This document shows positions 9,267 to 18,400 of a DNA stretch of 64,000 bases, in pieces; within the stretch, counting starts at the first letter, position 1, and each line of letters opens with the position of its first letter. The position numbers and the translations under genes are program-made. The stretch covers positions 89,231 through 153,230 of the forward strand of contig NZ_JADQTO010000008.1 in the NCBI RefSeq assembly GCF_015704865.1. Reading direction: 5' to 3'. The DNA is from Actinoplanes aureus (GTDB taxonomy: Bacteria; Actinomycetota; Actinomycetes; Mycobacteriales; Micromonosporaceae). The notes below the pieces were generated by a model. The model made no database searches, was not told the DNA's origin, and saw nothing but the letters and a program-made list of their open reading frames with translations.

Positions 9267-10172
9267 ATGATCGTTGCTAGTTTCCTGCTCATCCCCGTCG
9301 CGGTGCTGTTTGTCGCGCTCGGGCTGATCAACGGTTCGAGCAGCCTTCTCATAGCCTCGATCGTGGTCAGCCTGTCGGCCGCGGTCACCCTGGTGATCGG
9401 CCTCCGGCAGGCCGCCGCCCGCCGCGTCGAGGTCCCGCTCGGGCCCGAGCCCGCCGTTCCGATGCCGGGGTCACCCACCCGAGGGGACCGGCCGGACGGC
9501 GACGACGAGACCGTGGTCGACGCCTCCGCCGACGATTCTGCCCCCGGCGCGGCGGCGTTCGCAGGTGATTCGGCGAGCTACCGCGACCCCGATCTCGCCG
9601 ATCAGGTCGGCGCCGCACAGCCGGTCCCGCCGGTCGGCGAGGACACCACCGAGGACGAGGCGGACGAGGCTCGCGCGGCCGGTTCCCGGGACACGGCCGC
9701 CCATTTGAGTGGCGAGCGCGGTGCCGTTCCGTCCGCTGGCGCAGACTATGCCCAATCTGACTCCGCGCCCGAATCCGACCCGCGAGCGGCCGCCTCCGCC
9801 ACCATCCACGCGGCCCGCACTCCCGAGCCGGAGGACCAGTCCTGGCGCCGTCCCGCCGAGTCGCCCGCGGCGGCCGCGGCCGAGCCGCCCGATCCGGCGG
9901 CTGACGAGTTCGGCGAGCCGGACGACGACGACCCCGACGACGAGCCGCTGCCCCAGTCCGTCCGCCCGGCCGACGCCGTGCTGATCGCCCGGCTGGACCT
10001 CGAGGTCCTCGTGGTGGACGGGCGGCCGCGCTATCACATGGCGGACTGTCCGCACCTGGTCGGCCGGTTGACCGAGCCGCTGCCGGTGAACGAGGCGGTC
10101 GAGCTCGGCTTCAGCCCGTGCGGGCTGTGCCGTCCGGTGGACCGGCTGGTCGCCGCCGTGGCGCACCGCTGA
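9267..10172 (+). CDS. Uncharacterised two-helix membrane protein with Ada-like Cys/His tail
   Basis: Not recognised as a named family. The N-terminus has two transmembrane helices (about residues 3-20 and 27-48), then a 200-residue acidic, Pro/Ala-rich disordered region. The last 70 residues fold-like end contains YHMADCPHL (from about residue 256) and SPCGLC about 30 residues later. This H-x3-C-x2-H ... C-x2-C spacing resembles the small Ada-type metal-binding module seen at the end of some thermonuclease-like proteins (YHxxxC ... GYxPCxxC). Zinc binding is inferred. It starts 33 nt after divIVA and nearly abuts the DUF167 gene. Confidence 0.7.
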   Translation: MIVASFLLIPVAVLFVALGLINGSSSLLIASIVVSLSAAVTLVIGLRQAAARRVEVPLGPEPAVPMPGSPTRGDRPDGDDETVVDASADDSAPGAAAFAGDSASYRDPDLADQVGAAQPVPPVGEDTTEDEADEARAAGSRDTAAHLSGERGAVPSAGADYAQSDSAPESDPRAAASATIHAARTPEPEDQSWRRPAESPAAAAAEPPDPAADEFGEPDDDDPDDEPLPQSVRPADAVLIARLDLEVLVVDGRPRYHMADCPHLVGRLTEPLPVNEAVELGFSPCGLCRPVDRLVAAVAHR

Positions 10173-10174
10173 CC

Positions 10175-10483
10175 GTGGCCGTTCACCGTCCGGCGGCCGG
10201 GGACTCGGTTCCGGTACGCGTACGGCCGGGCGCCGGGCGTACCCGGGTGGGTGGTCGTTATGACGGTCCACACGGTCCGGCGCTGATCGTCGCCGTCGGC
10301 GCGCCGGCGGTCGACGGCAAAGCGACCGAGGCGGTCCGCCGGGCGCTCGCCGACGCCCTCGGGGTCCGCCCCGCCGAAGTGGCTCTGCGCCTCGGAGCGA
10401 CCAGCCGGGACAAGGTCTTCACGGTGTCGGCGCCGGCGGCCCGGTGGGCGGGCCGGTTCGCCACACTCCGGGACGGAGCCTGA
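10175..10483 (+). CDS. DUF167/YggU family protein
   Basis: Small protein of the DUF167 (YggU) family, function unknown, often encoded near yggT/divIVA. The 102-aa product has the family pattern VPVRVRPGAGRTRVGG near the N-terminus, the central GPALIVAVGAPAVDGKATEA and the later VALRLGATSRDKVFTV (equivalent to the family's G-x-x-S-R-x-K). The GTG at 10175 was chosen because it lies 2 nt after the preceding stop; a longer in-frame start at 10118 would overlap that gene by 55 nt. Confidence 0.85.
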   Translation: MAVHRPAAGDSVPVRVRPGAGRTRVGGRYDGPHGPALIVAVGAPAVDGKATEAVRRALADALGVRPAEVALRLGATSRDKVFTVSAPAARWAGRFATLRDGA

Positions 10484-10585
10484 TGACTCCACGTGAAGGT
10501 TGCGTCACCTGAGGTGTATCGTCGGTTATCCGACGGGCTGGTGACCCCTTCATGCCGGTTTGTCGGAACCGAGAAGGATGGCGGG

Positions 10586-10614
10586 TTGTCGAGGTATCTC
10601 ACCTTCCGTATCCT
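10586..10614 (+). promoter_or_regulatory. Candidate vegetative promoter for the dksA-like/lspA/rluD unit
   Basis: TTGTCG (10586-10591), 17-nt spacer, TATCCT (10609-10614), a good fit to the HrdB/SigA pattern. It lies in the 320-nt gap 10484-10803 between the DUF167 and DksA-like genes. Nothing else convincing was seen in this gap; a 67-codon GTG frame at 10493-10696 shows no family features. Confidence 0.45.
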
Positions 10615-10803
10615 TGCCAGCCTCACCGAGTGCGCGGCCGTTTCCCGCCGCGCCATTTGTGCAGGTGGGGCAAGATCTACGGCGGTGCACCGCTGAGGAC
10701 GACGGGGAATGACAGGGGAGAGGCGGCATAGGCCACCAGCCCGCCGCCCGCGATCCCGTAGACCGCTGATCGCCGCGCGACTGGCGCGGCCGAGGGAGCG
10801 ACG

Positions 10804-11226
10804 ATGGCCAAGGCAACCGAAATCCGGGCCGGTTCGACCGGTGGGTCCGCCGCTGAGCGCAGCCGCACCGCCGAAGAGACCGAACAGATCCGGCAGGCTC
10901 TGGTCGCGCGGCTGGGCGACCTGCAGGCCGAGTACGATCAGGCGCTCAGCGAGATCTCCGAGTTGCAGCGCGAGCGGCTCGCCGACTCGGCCGGGGACGA
11001 CCAGGCCGACACCGGCACCAAGACGTTCGAGCGGGAACAGGAGATCACGCTGGCCAACAACCTGCTCGAGCGGATCACACAGGTGGAACGCGCCCTCGAT
11101 CGGCTCAGTGCGGGCAACTACGGTTGGTGTGAGCGGTGCGGCAACCAGATTCCGGTCGAGCGACTGGCCGCGTTCCCGTCCGCCACGCTCTGTGTCTCTT
11201 GTAAGCAGTTGGAGGAACGACGCTGA
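10804..11226 (+). CDS. DksA/TraR-type zinc-finger regulator
   Basis: 140-aa protein with an N-terminal helical hairpin (residues about 20-95, rich in Glu/Leu/Ala) and a C-terminal four-cysteine zinc finger, CERCGN and CVSCKQLEE (about residues 109-132). This is the architecture of DksA/TraR proteins, which enter the RNA polymerase secondary channel. Actinobacterial members are also called RbpA-like or 'DksA-like' and their target genes are poorly known. The next gene, lspA, starts 20 nt downstream, so co-transcription is likely. Confidence 0.88.
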   Translation: MAKATEIRAGSTGGSAAERSRTAEETEQIRQALVARLGDLQAEYDQALSEISELQRERLADSAGDDQADTGTKTFEREQEITLANNLLERITQVERALDRLSAGNYGWCERCGNQIPVERLAAFPSATLCVSCKQLEERR

Positions 11227-11246
11227 ACGCCGACGAGCCAGCGGCT

Positions 11247-11813
11247 GTGGACCCACGTCCACGGTTCGCGCCCCGAGCCGTGGCCGTCCTGGCCGCCACC
11301 GCGGTCATCGCCGTGGCGGTCGACCAGTGGACCAAGCACCTGTCCACCGAGAACCTGGAGCCGGGTGAGCCGGTCCGGATCCTCGGTGGGCTGATCCACC
11401 TGTCGCTGCTGCGCAACAGCGGGGCGGCGTTCAGCTTCGGTAGCTCGTACACCTGGGTCTTCCCGCTGATCACGCTGGTGGTGGTCGGCTGGATCGGGTG
11501 GATGGCCAGCCGGCTGCGCTCGGTGCCGTGGGCGATCGCGCTGGGCCTGGTGCTCGGCGGCGCGCTCGGCAACCTGACCGACCGGCTGTTCCGGGCGCCC
11601 GGCTTCCTGCACGGCCACGTGGTCGACATGATCAGCGTCTTCGGGCCGTACGGGGAGTACTTCGCGGTCTTCAACTTCGCCGACAGCTGCCTGAGCGTCG
11701 GTGTGGTGCTCGCCGTGCTGCTCGAGCTGACCGGACGGCAGCGCGACGGCAGCCGCCTGCAGAGCAAGAAGAACAACCCGCAGCCGGCTACCGGAGCGGA
11801 GGAGCGGGCATGA
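11247..11813 (+). CDS. lspA: LspA, lipoprotein signal peptidase II
   Basis: Membrane aspartyl protease that cleaves the signal peptide of diacylglyceryl-modified prolipoproteins, after Lgt (encoded at 51751 in this window). The 188-aa product has four transmembrane helices and the catalytic pair in GNLTDRLFR and FNFADS, plus the N-terminal VDQWTKHL and RNSGAAFSFG motifs. A polar 30-residue tail follows the last helix. GTG start at 11247; the stop overlaps the next gene's ATG (ATGA). Confidence 0.94.
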   Translation: MDPRPRFAPRAVAVLAATAVIAVAVDQWTKHLSTENLEPGEPVRILGGLIHLSLLRNSGAAFSFGSSYTWVFPLITLVVVGWIGWMASRLRSVPWAIALGLVLGGALGNLTDRLFRAPGFLHGHVVDMISVFGPYGEYFAVFNFADSCLSVGVVLAVLLELTGRQRDGSRLQSKKNNPQPATGAEERA

Positions 11814-12739
11814 GCGGGCAGCGTTCCCTGCCGGTTCCGGACGGTCTGGACGGCATGCGGCTCGACCAGGCCGTGTCCCGGCTCTTCGGGCTCTCCCGGA
11901 CCGCCGCCGCGACCCTGGTCGAGGCCGGTGACGCCCTGGTGGACGGCGTGCCGCGGGCCAAGTCGGAGAAGGTCGCGGCCGGCTCCTGGCTGGAGGTGAC
12001 CCTGCCCGCCCCGGTGTCGGCTCCGGTGATCGTGGCCGAGCCGGTGCACGGCCTCGGCATCATCTACAGCGACGACGACATCGTGGTGGTGGACAAGCCG
12101 GTCGGCGTCGCCGCGCACCCGAGCCCCGGCTGGACCGGTCCGACCGTGGTCGGCGGCCTGGCCGCGATGGGGCAGAACGTGGCCACCAGCGGTGCCGCCG
12201 AGCGGCAGGGCGTCGTGCACCGGCTCGACGTGGGCACCACCGGCCTGATGGTGGTGGCCAAGAGCGAGACGGCGTACAGCGTGCTGAAGCGGGCGTTCAA
12301 GGAGCGCGAGGTGGAGAAGCGGTACCACGCCGTGGTCCAGGGCCACCTCGACCCGCTGCGCGGCACCATCGACGCCCCGATCGACCGGCACCCCACCGCC
12401 GACTACAAGTTCGCGGTGATGTCCGGCGGCAAGCCCAGCGTGACGCACTACGACACGCTCGAGGCGTTCCGCTCGGCCAGCCTGGTCGACGTGCGGCTGG
12501 AGACCGGGCGGACCCACCAGATCCGGGTGCACTTCTCGGCGATGCGTCACCCCTGCGCCGGTGACCTGACGTACGGTGCCGACCCCACGCTGGCCTCCCG
12601 CCTCAAGCTGGAACGTCAGTGGCTGCACGCCCGTGAGCTGGCGTTCCTGCACCCGCGGACACTCGAGGAGGTTCGGTTCGTCAGCGATTACCCTGACGAC
12701 CTGAAATTCGCGCTGGACGTCCTGGAGGACGCCGGCTGA
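11810..12739 (+). CDS. RluA/RluD-family 23S rRNA pseudouridine synthase
   Basis: Isomerises uridines in large-subunit rRNA. The 309-aa protein has an N-terminal S4-like RNA-binding domain (about residues 10-75: MRLDQAVSRLFGLSRTAAAT) and the catalytic domain with HRLDVGTTGLMVVAKS (catalytic Asp near residue 140), plus RLETGRTHQIRVH. The start ATG 11810 overlaps the lspA stop by 4 nt; the lspA-rluD pair is conserved in many bacteria. RluD (helix 69) is the most likely specificity, but this is not readable from sequence. Confidence 0.9.
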   Translation: MSGQRSLPVPDGLDGMRLDQAVSRLFGLSRTAAATLVEAGDALVDGVPRAKSEKVAAGSWLEVTLPAPVSAPVIVAEPVHGLGIIYSDDDIVVVDKPVGVAAHPSPGWTGPTVVGGLAAMGQNVATSGAAERQGVVHRLDVGTTGLMVVAKSETAYSVLKRAFKEREVEKRYHAVVQGHLDPLRGTIDAPIDRHPTADYKFAVMSGGKPSVTHYDTLEAFRSASLVDVRLETGRTHQIRVHFSAMRHPCAGDLTYGADPTLASRLKLERQWLHARELAFLHPRTLEEVRFVSDYPDDLKFALDVLEDAG

Positions 12740-12764
12740 CCGTCGGGGGGAGTGGGTTTCCCTT

Positions 12765-13775
12765 TTGTTCTCCGCTGCGGACAAGCACAGGATCCGGTTC
12801 GGGGGCGGCTCGCTCCGGTTGCAGATCATGACCGGAGTGGCGCTGGCGGCTACCGTCGTGCTGGTTCTGGTCGTCTTCTGGGTGGATCGCGACCTGCCGT
12901 CGGGCGAGGACCCGGGCGACGTGGTCCGGGTCGGTGTGGTCGAGGGCCAGTCGGTCTCCGGCTACCTGCGGGCGTCGCAGGAGGAGCTGGCGAAGCTCAC
13001 CGACCCGTCGGCGCCGGTGGCCGGTGACACCTGGGCGCTGGTGAGCCTCGGGGCGTACGCGTTGCCGGCCCGGGTCGCCGATCTGCTGGCCGGTGCCGCG
13101 GTGGCGCAGGTGTACGCGCGGGTGCCGCTGCCGGACAGCCGGACCCAGGTCACCCGGATCCCGGTGTACCGGATGCCCGACGACGTGACCGCCGGAATGC
13201 TGAACGCGGCCCTGGCCCGGGACCAGGAGCAGGCCGAGTACCTGCGGCTGGGCCGGGCACTGGAGGGCTCCGGGCGCACCGAGACCCGGCTGCGGTCGAC
13301 GTACGAGTCGGCGGCCCGCACCGCCGCCGAGGAGGCGGCCGCGTACCGGGCGGGGTGCGGGTGCGTCTTCGCCGCGGTGGTCCGGGCCACCCCGGCGGTG
13401 CTCAGCGACCTGGCCGGCCGTGCCGGGGTGCGATCGGTGGACCCGGCGCCGGAGGTGCACCGCCTGGACCGTACCGAGTTCCGGCCGCCGCTGCCGGAGG
13501 AGTCCGGGACGGTCGATCCGGAGCCGGAACGCTCCGGGGTGCGGGTGCCGGGCACCGCTGTCGTGCCATCGGATAAATCGCCCATTGCCTCCGTACGGCC
13601 CACGCCGATACCGTCGTCGATCGGGACTCATGTGACATCCGCCTCACCCGAGGATTCGGGCGAGGAGTCGCTTCCGGCCGTATTGCCTTCCGAGCGAGGC
13701 GTTGCCGTACCCTCTGCACCGGACGCGAGTCCTGTTCGGGAAGGGGCCGGTCCGTCCGCGGCAGCATCGCGGTGA
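12765..13775 (+). CDS. Uncharacterised single-helix membrane protein
   Basis: No family recognised. The 336-aa product has a basic N-terminus, one transmembrane helix (about residues 20-41, IMTGVALAATVVLVLVVFWV), and an extracytoplasmic domain of about 200 residues with two cysteines close together (GCGC, about residue 190). A Pro/Ser/Glu-rich low-complexity tail fills the last 90 residues. The TTG at 12765 is preceded by GGGGGAG 13 nt away, which is a weak start; ATG 12828 would cut into the helix. It follows rluD by 25 nt. Confidence 0.6.
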   Translation: MFSAADKHRIRFGGGSLRLQIMTGVALAATVVLVLVVFWVDRDLPSGEDPGDVVRVGVVEGQSVSGYLRASQEELAKLTDPSAPVAGDTWALVSLGAYALPARVADLLAGAAVAQVYARVPLPDSRTQVTRIPVYRMPDDVTAGMLNAALARDQEQAEYLRLGRALEGSGRTETRLRSTYESAARTAAEEAAAYRAGCGCVFAAVVRATPAVLSDLAGRAGVRSVDPAPEVHRLDRTEFRPPLPEESGTVDPEPERSGVRVPGTAVVPSDKSPIASVRPTPIPSSIGTHVTSASPEDSGEESLPAVLPSERGVAVPSAPDASPVREGAGPSAAASR

Positions 13776-13898
13776 GGGATCCGGCCGTTAAGTTTCCGTC
13801 TGCGAAAACGGCCGGGTGGATGCACGTGCACGACCAGCGTGCCGCTATGTGATCAAGAACGACCGGAGGATGGGCAGTCGGTCGGTGGCCCGAATAGG

Positions 13899-13930
13899 GT
13901 TCTCGTCCGTAGCCTGTCAGGGGCGAGAAC
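13899..13930. promoter_or_regulatory. Inverted repeat before the EspI-like gene
   Basis: GTTCTCG (13899-13905) and CGAGAAC (13924-13930) are exact complements with an 18-nt spacer, ending 42 nt before the GTG of the downstream ATPase gene. The rest of the 197-nt gap (13776-13972) shows no gene. Operator function is inferred only. Confidence 0.3.
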
Positions 13931-13972
13931 GTCGCTGAGGACCAAATCGGGTAGGCGCAGAGAGGACGAGCC

Positions 13973-15436
13973 GTGGACGGGACCGAGACCGGCTGGGGCC
14001 GGCCTGCGGAACCAGCCCCGCGCTGGCGGGCGCTGCTCGACCGTGCCCGGCATGGGAACCGCAGCGAGGAGCCGGAACAGGTTCAGCCGGAAACCCAGGA
14101 ACAACAGCAGCAGCAGCAGTGGGGCCAGCAGCCGCCGGCGAGCCGTGGCGCGGCCGGGGTGGAGCGTCGCCCGTTCAACCCACTGGACCCGCGGGCGGCC
14201 GAGCGCCGTGCCGCGGAGCCGCCGCCGCCACCGGCCGAGCCTCGCCCGATGCCGCAGCGGCCGATCAACCCGCTGGATCCGCGCTGGCAGTCGCGGCGTG
14301 AGGCCGAGCAGCCGAGCACCTACTTCGACCCGGCGCCGCGTTCCGCGCAGCCTCCGACGCCGCCGCCCGCCCGGGAGTACGGCGCGGGCACCGGCTACGC
14401 CGCCCCGGCCCGCGAGTATCCGCCGAACGGGTACGCCCCAGGCAACGGTTACCCGCCGCAGCCCAACGGCTACGCGCCACCCGCTTTCCCGGCCCAGGCG
14501 GCGGCCGCCCCGGCGCCCGCGTACCCGGCGCCGCCGGTCGTGCCCCGCACCCCCGCCGTGCAGCCCTCGCCCACGTCGCCCGCCCCGGCGGCGGCCCGGA
14601 TCGAGTGGCGGCAGAGCCGCACCGACGACGGGACGGACCGGGCTGTCGCGGTGATGCGCCGCAAGCTCGGCAAGCCGCGCGTGCTGGCCTTCGCCAACCC
14701 CAAGGGCGGCGTGCACAAGACCACCGCCACCGTGCTCGCCGCGGCGACCATCGGCAGCGTCCGCGGCCGTGGCGTGCTGGCCTGGGACGACAACGAGCTG
14801 CGCGGCACCCTGGGCCTGCGGGCCGGCAGCGCCCGGCACGCCCGGACCATAAAGCATCTCCTCGCCGACCTGATGCGGATCGAGAACCTGCACGGTGACG
14901 CGCTGCTCCAGGAGCTCGACGCCTACCTGCGGCACGCCTCGGACGGCTCCTACGACGTGCTGGCCGGTGAGGAGAACCCGCGGTTCGCCCAGCGGCTCGA
15001 CCAGGGCACGGTGCGGCGGGTGATGGACCTGCTGCGGCGTACCCACGACGTGATCTGCGTGGACACCGGCAACAACGTGGAGAGCGTGAACTGGCAGACG
15101 GTCATGCGGACGGCCGACCAGCTGGTGATCACCACGGTGCCCCGGGAGGACGCCGCCTTCACCGCCGACTGGATGCTCGACGTGCTCGAGGAGAGCGGGA
15201 TGGGCGACATGGTGGCCAACGCCGTGACGCTGATCTCCTGCCCGTCGCCGGGTCACCTGCCGCTGCTCGGGGACTTCCAGAAGCACTTCGCCACGCGTAC
15301 CCGTGCGGTCGCCGTGGTGCCCTACGACCCGGCGCTCGAGGTCGGCTCCTCGATCGAGTACGCGGATCTTCAGAACGAGACGAGGCAGGCGTGGCTTCGT
15401 GCCGCGTCCGTCATGCTGGAGCCTTTTGCCGAGTAA
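13973..15436 (+). CDS. EspI/ParA-like P-loop ATPase with proline-rich N-terminus
   Basis: 487 aa. Residues 1-205 are disordered and rich in Pro, Gln and Ala, with a poly-Gln run and two copies of the motif RP(F/I)NPLDPR (about residues 64 and 94). Residues 220-487 form a MinD/ParA-type ATPase domain with the deviant Walker A FANPKGGVHKTTAT; the usual KGGVGKTT glycine is histidine. VDTGNNVESVNW and LVITTVPREDAAFT follow the MinD pattern. The architecture resembles EspI-type proteins of actinobacterial type VII secretion loci, but no ESX genes are in the window. Partition or cargo-positioning is possible. GTG start. Confidence 0.75.
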   Translation: MDGTETGWGRPAEPAPRWRALLDRARHGNRSEEPEQVQPETQEQQQQQQWGQQPPASRGAAGVERRPFNPLDPRAAERRAAEPPPPPAEPRPMPQRPINPLDPRWQSRREAEQPSTYFDPAPRSAQPPTPPPAREYGAGTGYAAPAREYPPNGYAPGNGYPPQPNGYAPPAFPAQAAAAPAPAYPAPPVVPRTPAVQPSPTSPAPAAARIEWRQSRTDDGTDRAVAVMRRKLGKPRVLAFANPKGGVHKTTATVLAAATIGSVRGRGVLAWDDNELRGTLGLRAGSARHARTIKHLLADLMRIENLHGDALLQELDAYLRHASDGSYDVLAGEENPRFAQRLDQGTVRRVMDLLRRTHDVICVDTGNNVESVNWQTVMRTADQLVITTVPREDAAFTADWMLDVLEESGMGDMVANAVTLISCPSPGHLPLLGDFQKHFATRTRAVAVVPYDPALEVGSSIEYADLQNETRQAWLRAASVMLEPFAE

Positions 15437-15479
15437 TTTCGGCTAGGATTCCGGGGCCGTCGACTTGAGGGGGGTCTAG

Positions 15480-18400
15480 GTGTCCGACTCGTTCGTGCAT
15501 CTCCATGTACACACTGAGTACTCGATGCTCGACGGCGCGGCCCGGATCAAGGAACTCCTCGGTGAGGCGAAACGGCTCGGCATGCCGGCCGCCGCGATCA
15601 CCGACCACGGCAACATGCACGGCGCGTACGAGATGTACAGGCAGGCGAAAGACGCCGGCATCATCCCGGTGATCGGCGTCGAGGCCTATCTCGCGCCCGA
15701 CTCGCGGCTGACCAAGAGCCGGGTCAAGTGGGGCCGTCCGGAGCAGAAGTCGGACGACGTCTCCGGTAACGGTGCGTACACGCACATGACCATGTGGGCA
15801 CGCAACGCCGTCGGCCTGAAGAACCTGTTCCGGCTCAACTCGCGGGCGTCCATGGAGGGCCAGCTCGGCAAGTACCCGCGGATGGACTTCGACATCATCG
15901 CGGAGCACGCCGAGGGCATCATGGGCACCACCGGCTGCCCGTCCGGCGCGGTGCAGACCCGGCTGCGGCTCGGGCAGTTCGACGAGGCGCTCAAGTCCGC
16001 GGCGATGTACCAGGAGGCGCTCGGGAAGGACAACTACTTCCTCGAGATCATGGACCACGGGCTGTCCATCGAGAAGCGGGTCCGGGACGGCCTGCTGGAG
16101 ATCGGGCAGAAGCTCGGCATCAAGCCGCTGGTCACCAACGACTCGCACTACACGTACGAGGCTCAGGCCGAGGCGCACGACGTGCTGCTCTGCGTGCAGA
16201 CCGGCAGCAACGTCGCCGACCCGAACAGATTCCGCTTCGACGGCAACGGTTACTTCGTGAAGTCGGCCGACCAGATGCGCGCCGTGGACTCCTCCGAGGC
16301 GTGGCAGCAGGGCTGCCGGAACACCCTGCTGGTGGCGGAGAAAGTGGACATCGACGGGATGTTCACCTTCAAGAACCTGATGCCCCGGTTCCCCATCCCG
16401 GACGGCTACACCGAGGAGGAGTACTTCCGGCACGTGGCCTTCGAGGGCCTGCGCCGGCGCTTCCCGGACGGCATCCCGGAGACGCACGTCAAGCAGGCGG
16501 AGTACGAGCTGGACGTCATCATCAAGATGGGCTTCCCGGCGTACTTCCTGGTGGTCGCGGACTTCATCCAGTGGGCGAAGAACAACGGCATCGCGGTCGG
16601 CCCGGGCCGTGGCTCCGCGGCCGGCTCCCTGATCGCGTACGCGATGGGCATCACCGACCTGGACCCGCTGCCGCACGGCCTGATCTTCGAGCGGTTCCTC
16701 AACCCCGAGCGTGTCTCGATGCCCGATGTCGACATCGACTTCGACGAGCGCCGGCGCGGCGAGGTCATCCGGTACGTGACCGAGAAGTGGGGCGACGACC
16801 GGGTCGCCCAGATCGCGACGTTCGGCACGATCAAGGCGAAGGCCGCGATCAAGGACTCGGCCCGGGTGCTCGGCTACCCGTTCGCGGTGGGCGACAAGAT
16901 CACCAAGGCGATGCCGCCGGACGTCATGGGCAAGGGCATCACGCTCGGTGGCATCTTCAACAAGGAAGACAAGCGGTACAACGAGGCCGGTGAGATCCGT
17001 TCGCTCTACGAGACGGACCCGGACGTCAAGAAGGTCATCGACACCGCGCGCGGCATCGAGGGCCTGATCCGGCAGACCGGTGTGCACGCGGCCGGCGTGA
17101 TCATGTCCGCCGAGCCGATCATCGACCACATCCCGCTCATGCGCCGGGCCTCCGACGGCGTGATCATCACGCAGTTCGACTACCCGACCTGCGAGACGCT
17201 CGGCCTGCTGAAGATGGACTTCCTGGGCCTGCGGAACCTGACGATCATCGACGACGCGAACAAGAACATCGAGCTTAACCACGGCAAGGCGCTGGACCTG
17301 CTGGCCCTGCCGCTGGACGATCAGGCGGCGTACGACCTGCTGGCCCGCGGTGACACGCTCGGCGTGTTCCAGCTGGACGGCGGGCCGATGCGCTCGCTGC
17401 TGCGGTTGATGAAGCCGGACAACTTCGAGGACATCTCCGCCGTCCTGGCGCTCTACCGTCCCGGCCCGATGGGCGTCGACTCGCACACCAACTACGCGCT
17501 CCGCAAGAACAAGCTCCAGGAGATCACCCCGATCCACCCGGAGCTGGAGGAGCCGCTGCGGGAGATCCTGGAGCCGACCTACGGCCTGATCGTCTACCAG
17601 GAGCAGGTGCAGCGCGCCGCGCAGATCCTCGCCGGCTACAGCCTCGGCCAGGCCGACCTGCTCCGCCGCGCCATGGGTAAGAAGAAGAAGGAGATCCTGG
17701 ACAAGGAGTTCATCCCGTTCCGCGACGGCTGCCGCGAGCACGGCTACTCCGACCAGGCGATCCAGGCGGTGTGGGACGTGCTTGTCCCGTTCGCCGGCTA
17801 CGCCTTCAACAAGGCGCACTCCGCGGCGTACGGGCTGGTGTCCTACTGGACGGCGTACCTGAAGGCGCACTACCCGGCCGAGTACATGGCCGGTCTGCTC
17901 ACCAGCGTCGGCGACGACAAGGACAAGATGGCCGTCTACCTGGCCGAGTGCCGGCGCATGGGCATCCAGGTGCTGCCGCCGGACGTGAACCAGTCGGCCG
18001 GCCCGTTCACCCCGGTCGGCAAGGACATCCGGTTCGGCCTGGGCGCGGTCCGCAACGTGGGCGGCAACGTCGTCGAGGCGGTCGTCCGGTGCCGGAAGGA
18101 GAAGTCGGAGTACAACGACTTCTACGACTTCCTGTCCAAAGTCGATGCCGTGGCCTGCAACAAGCGGACCATCGAATCGCTGATCAAGGCGGGCGCGTTC
18201 GACTCGATGGGGCACAGCCGCAAGGGGTTGCTCGCCGTGCACGCCGAGGCGATCGACGCGTACGCGGACGTCAAGCGCAACGAGGCGGCCGGCCAGTTCG
18301 ACCTGTTCGGAGCGTTCGGCGACACCCCCGGCGGGTCGTCGGCCACGGTGGCCATGCCGACCATCGGCGACACCGAGTGGGACAAGCGCGACAAGCTCGC

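Noticed and set aside
10493..10696. 67-codon GTG frame in the gap before the DksA-like gene
   Set aside because: No ribosome site and no family features; the candidate promoter lies inside it.
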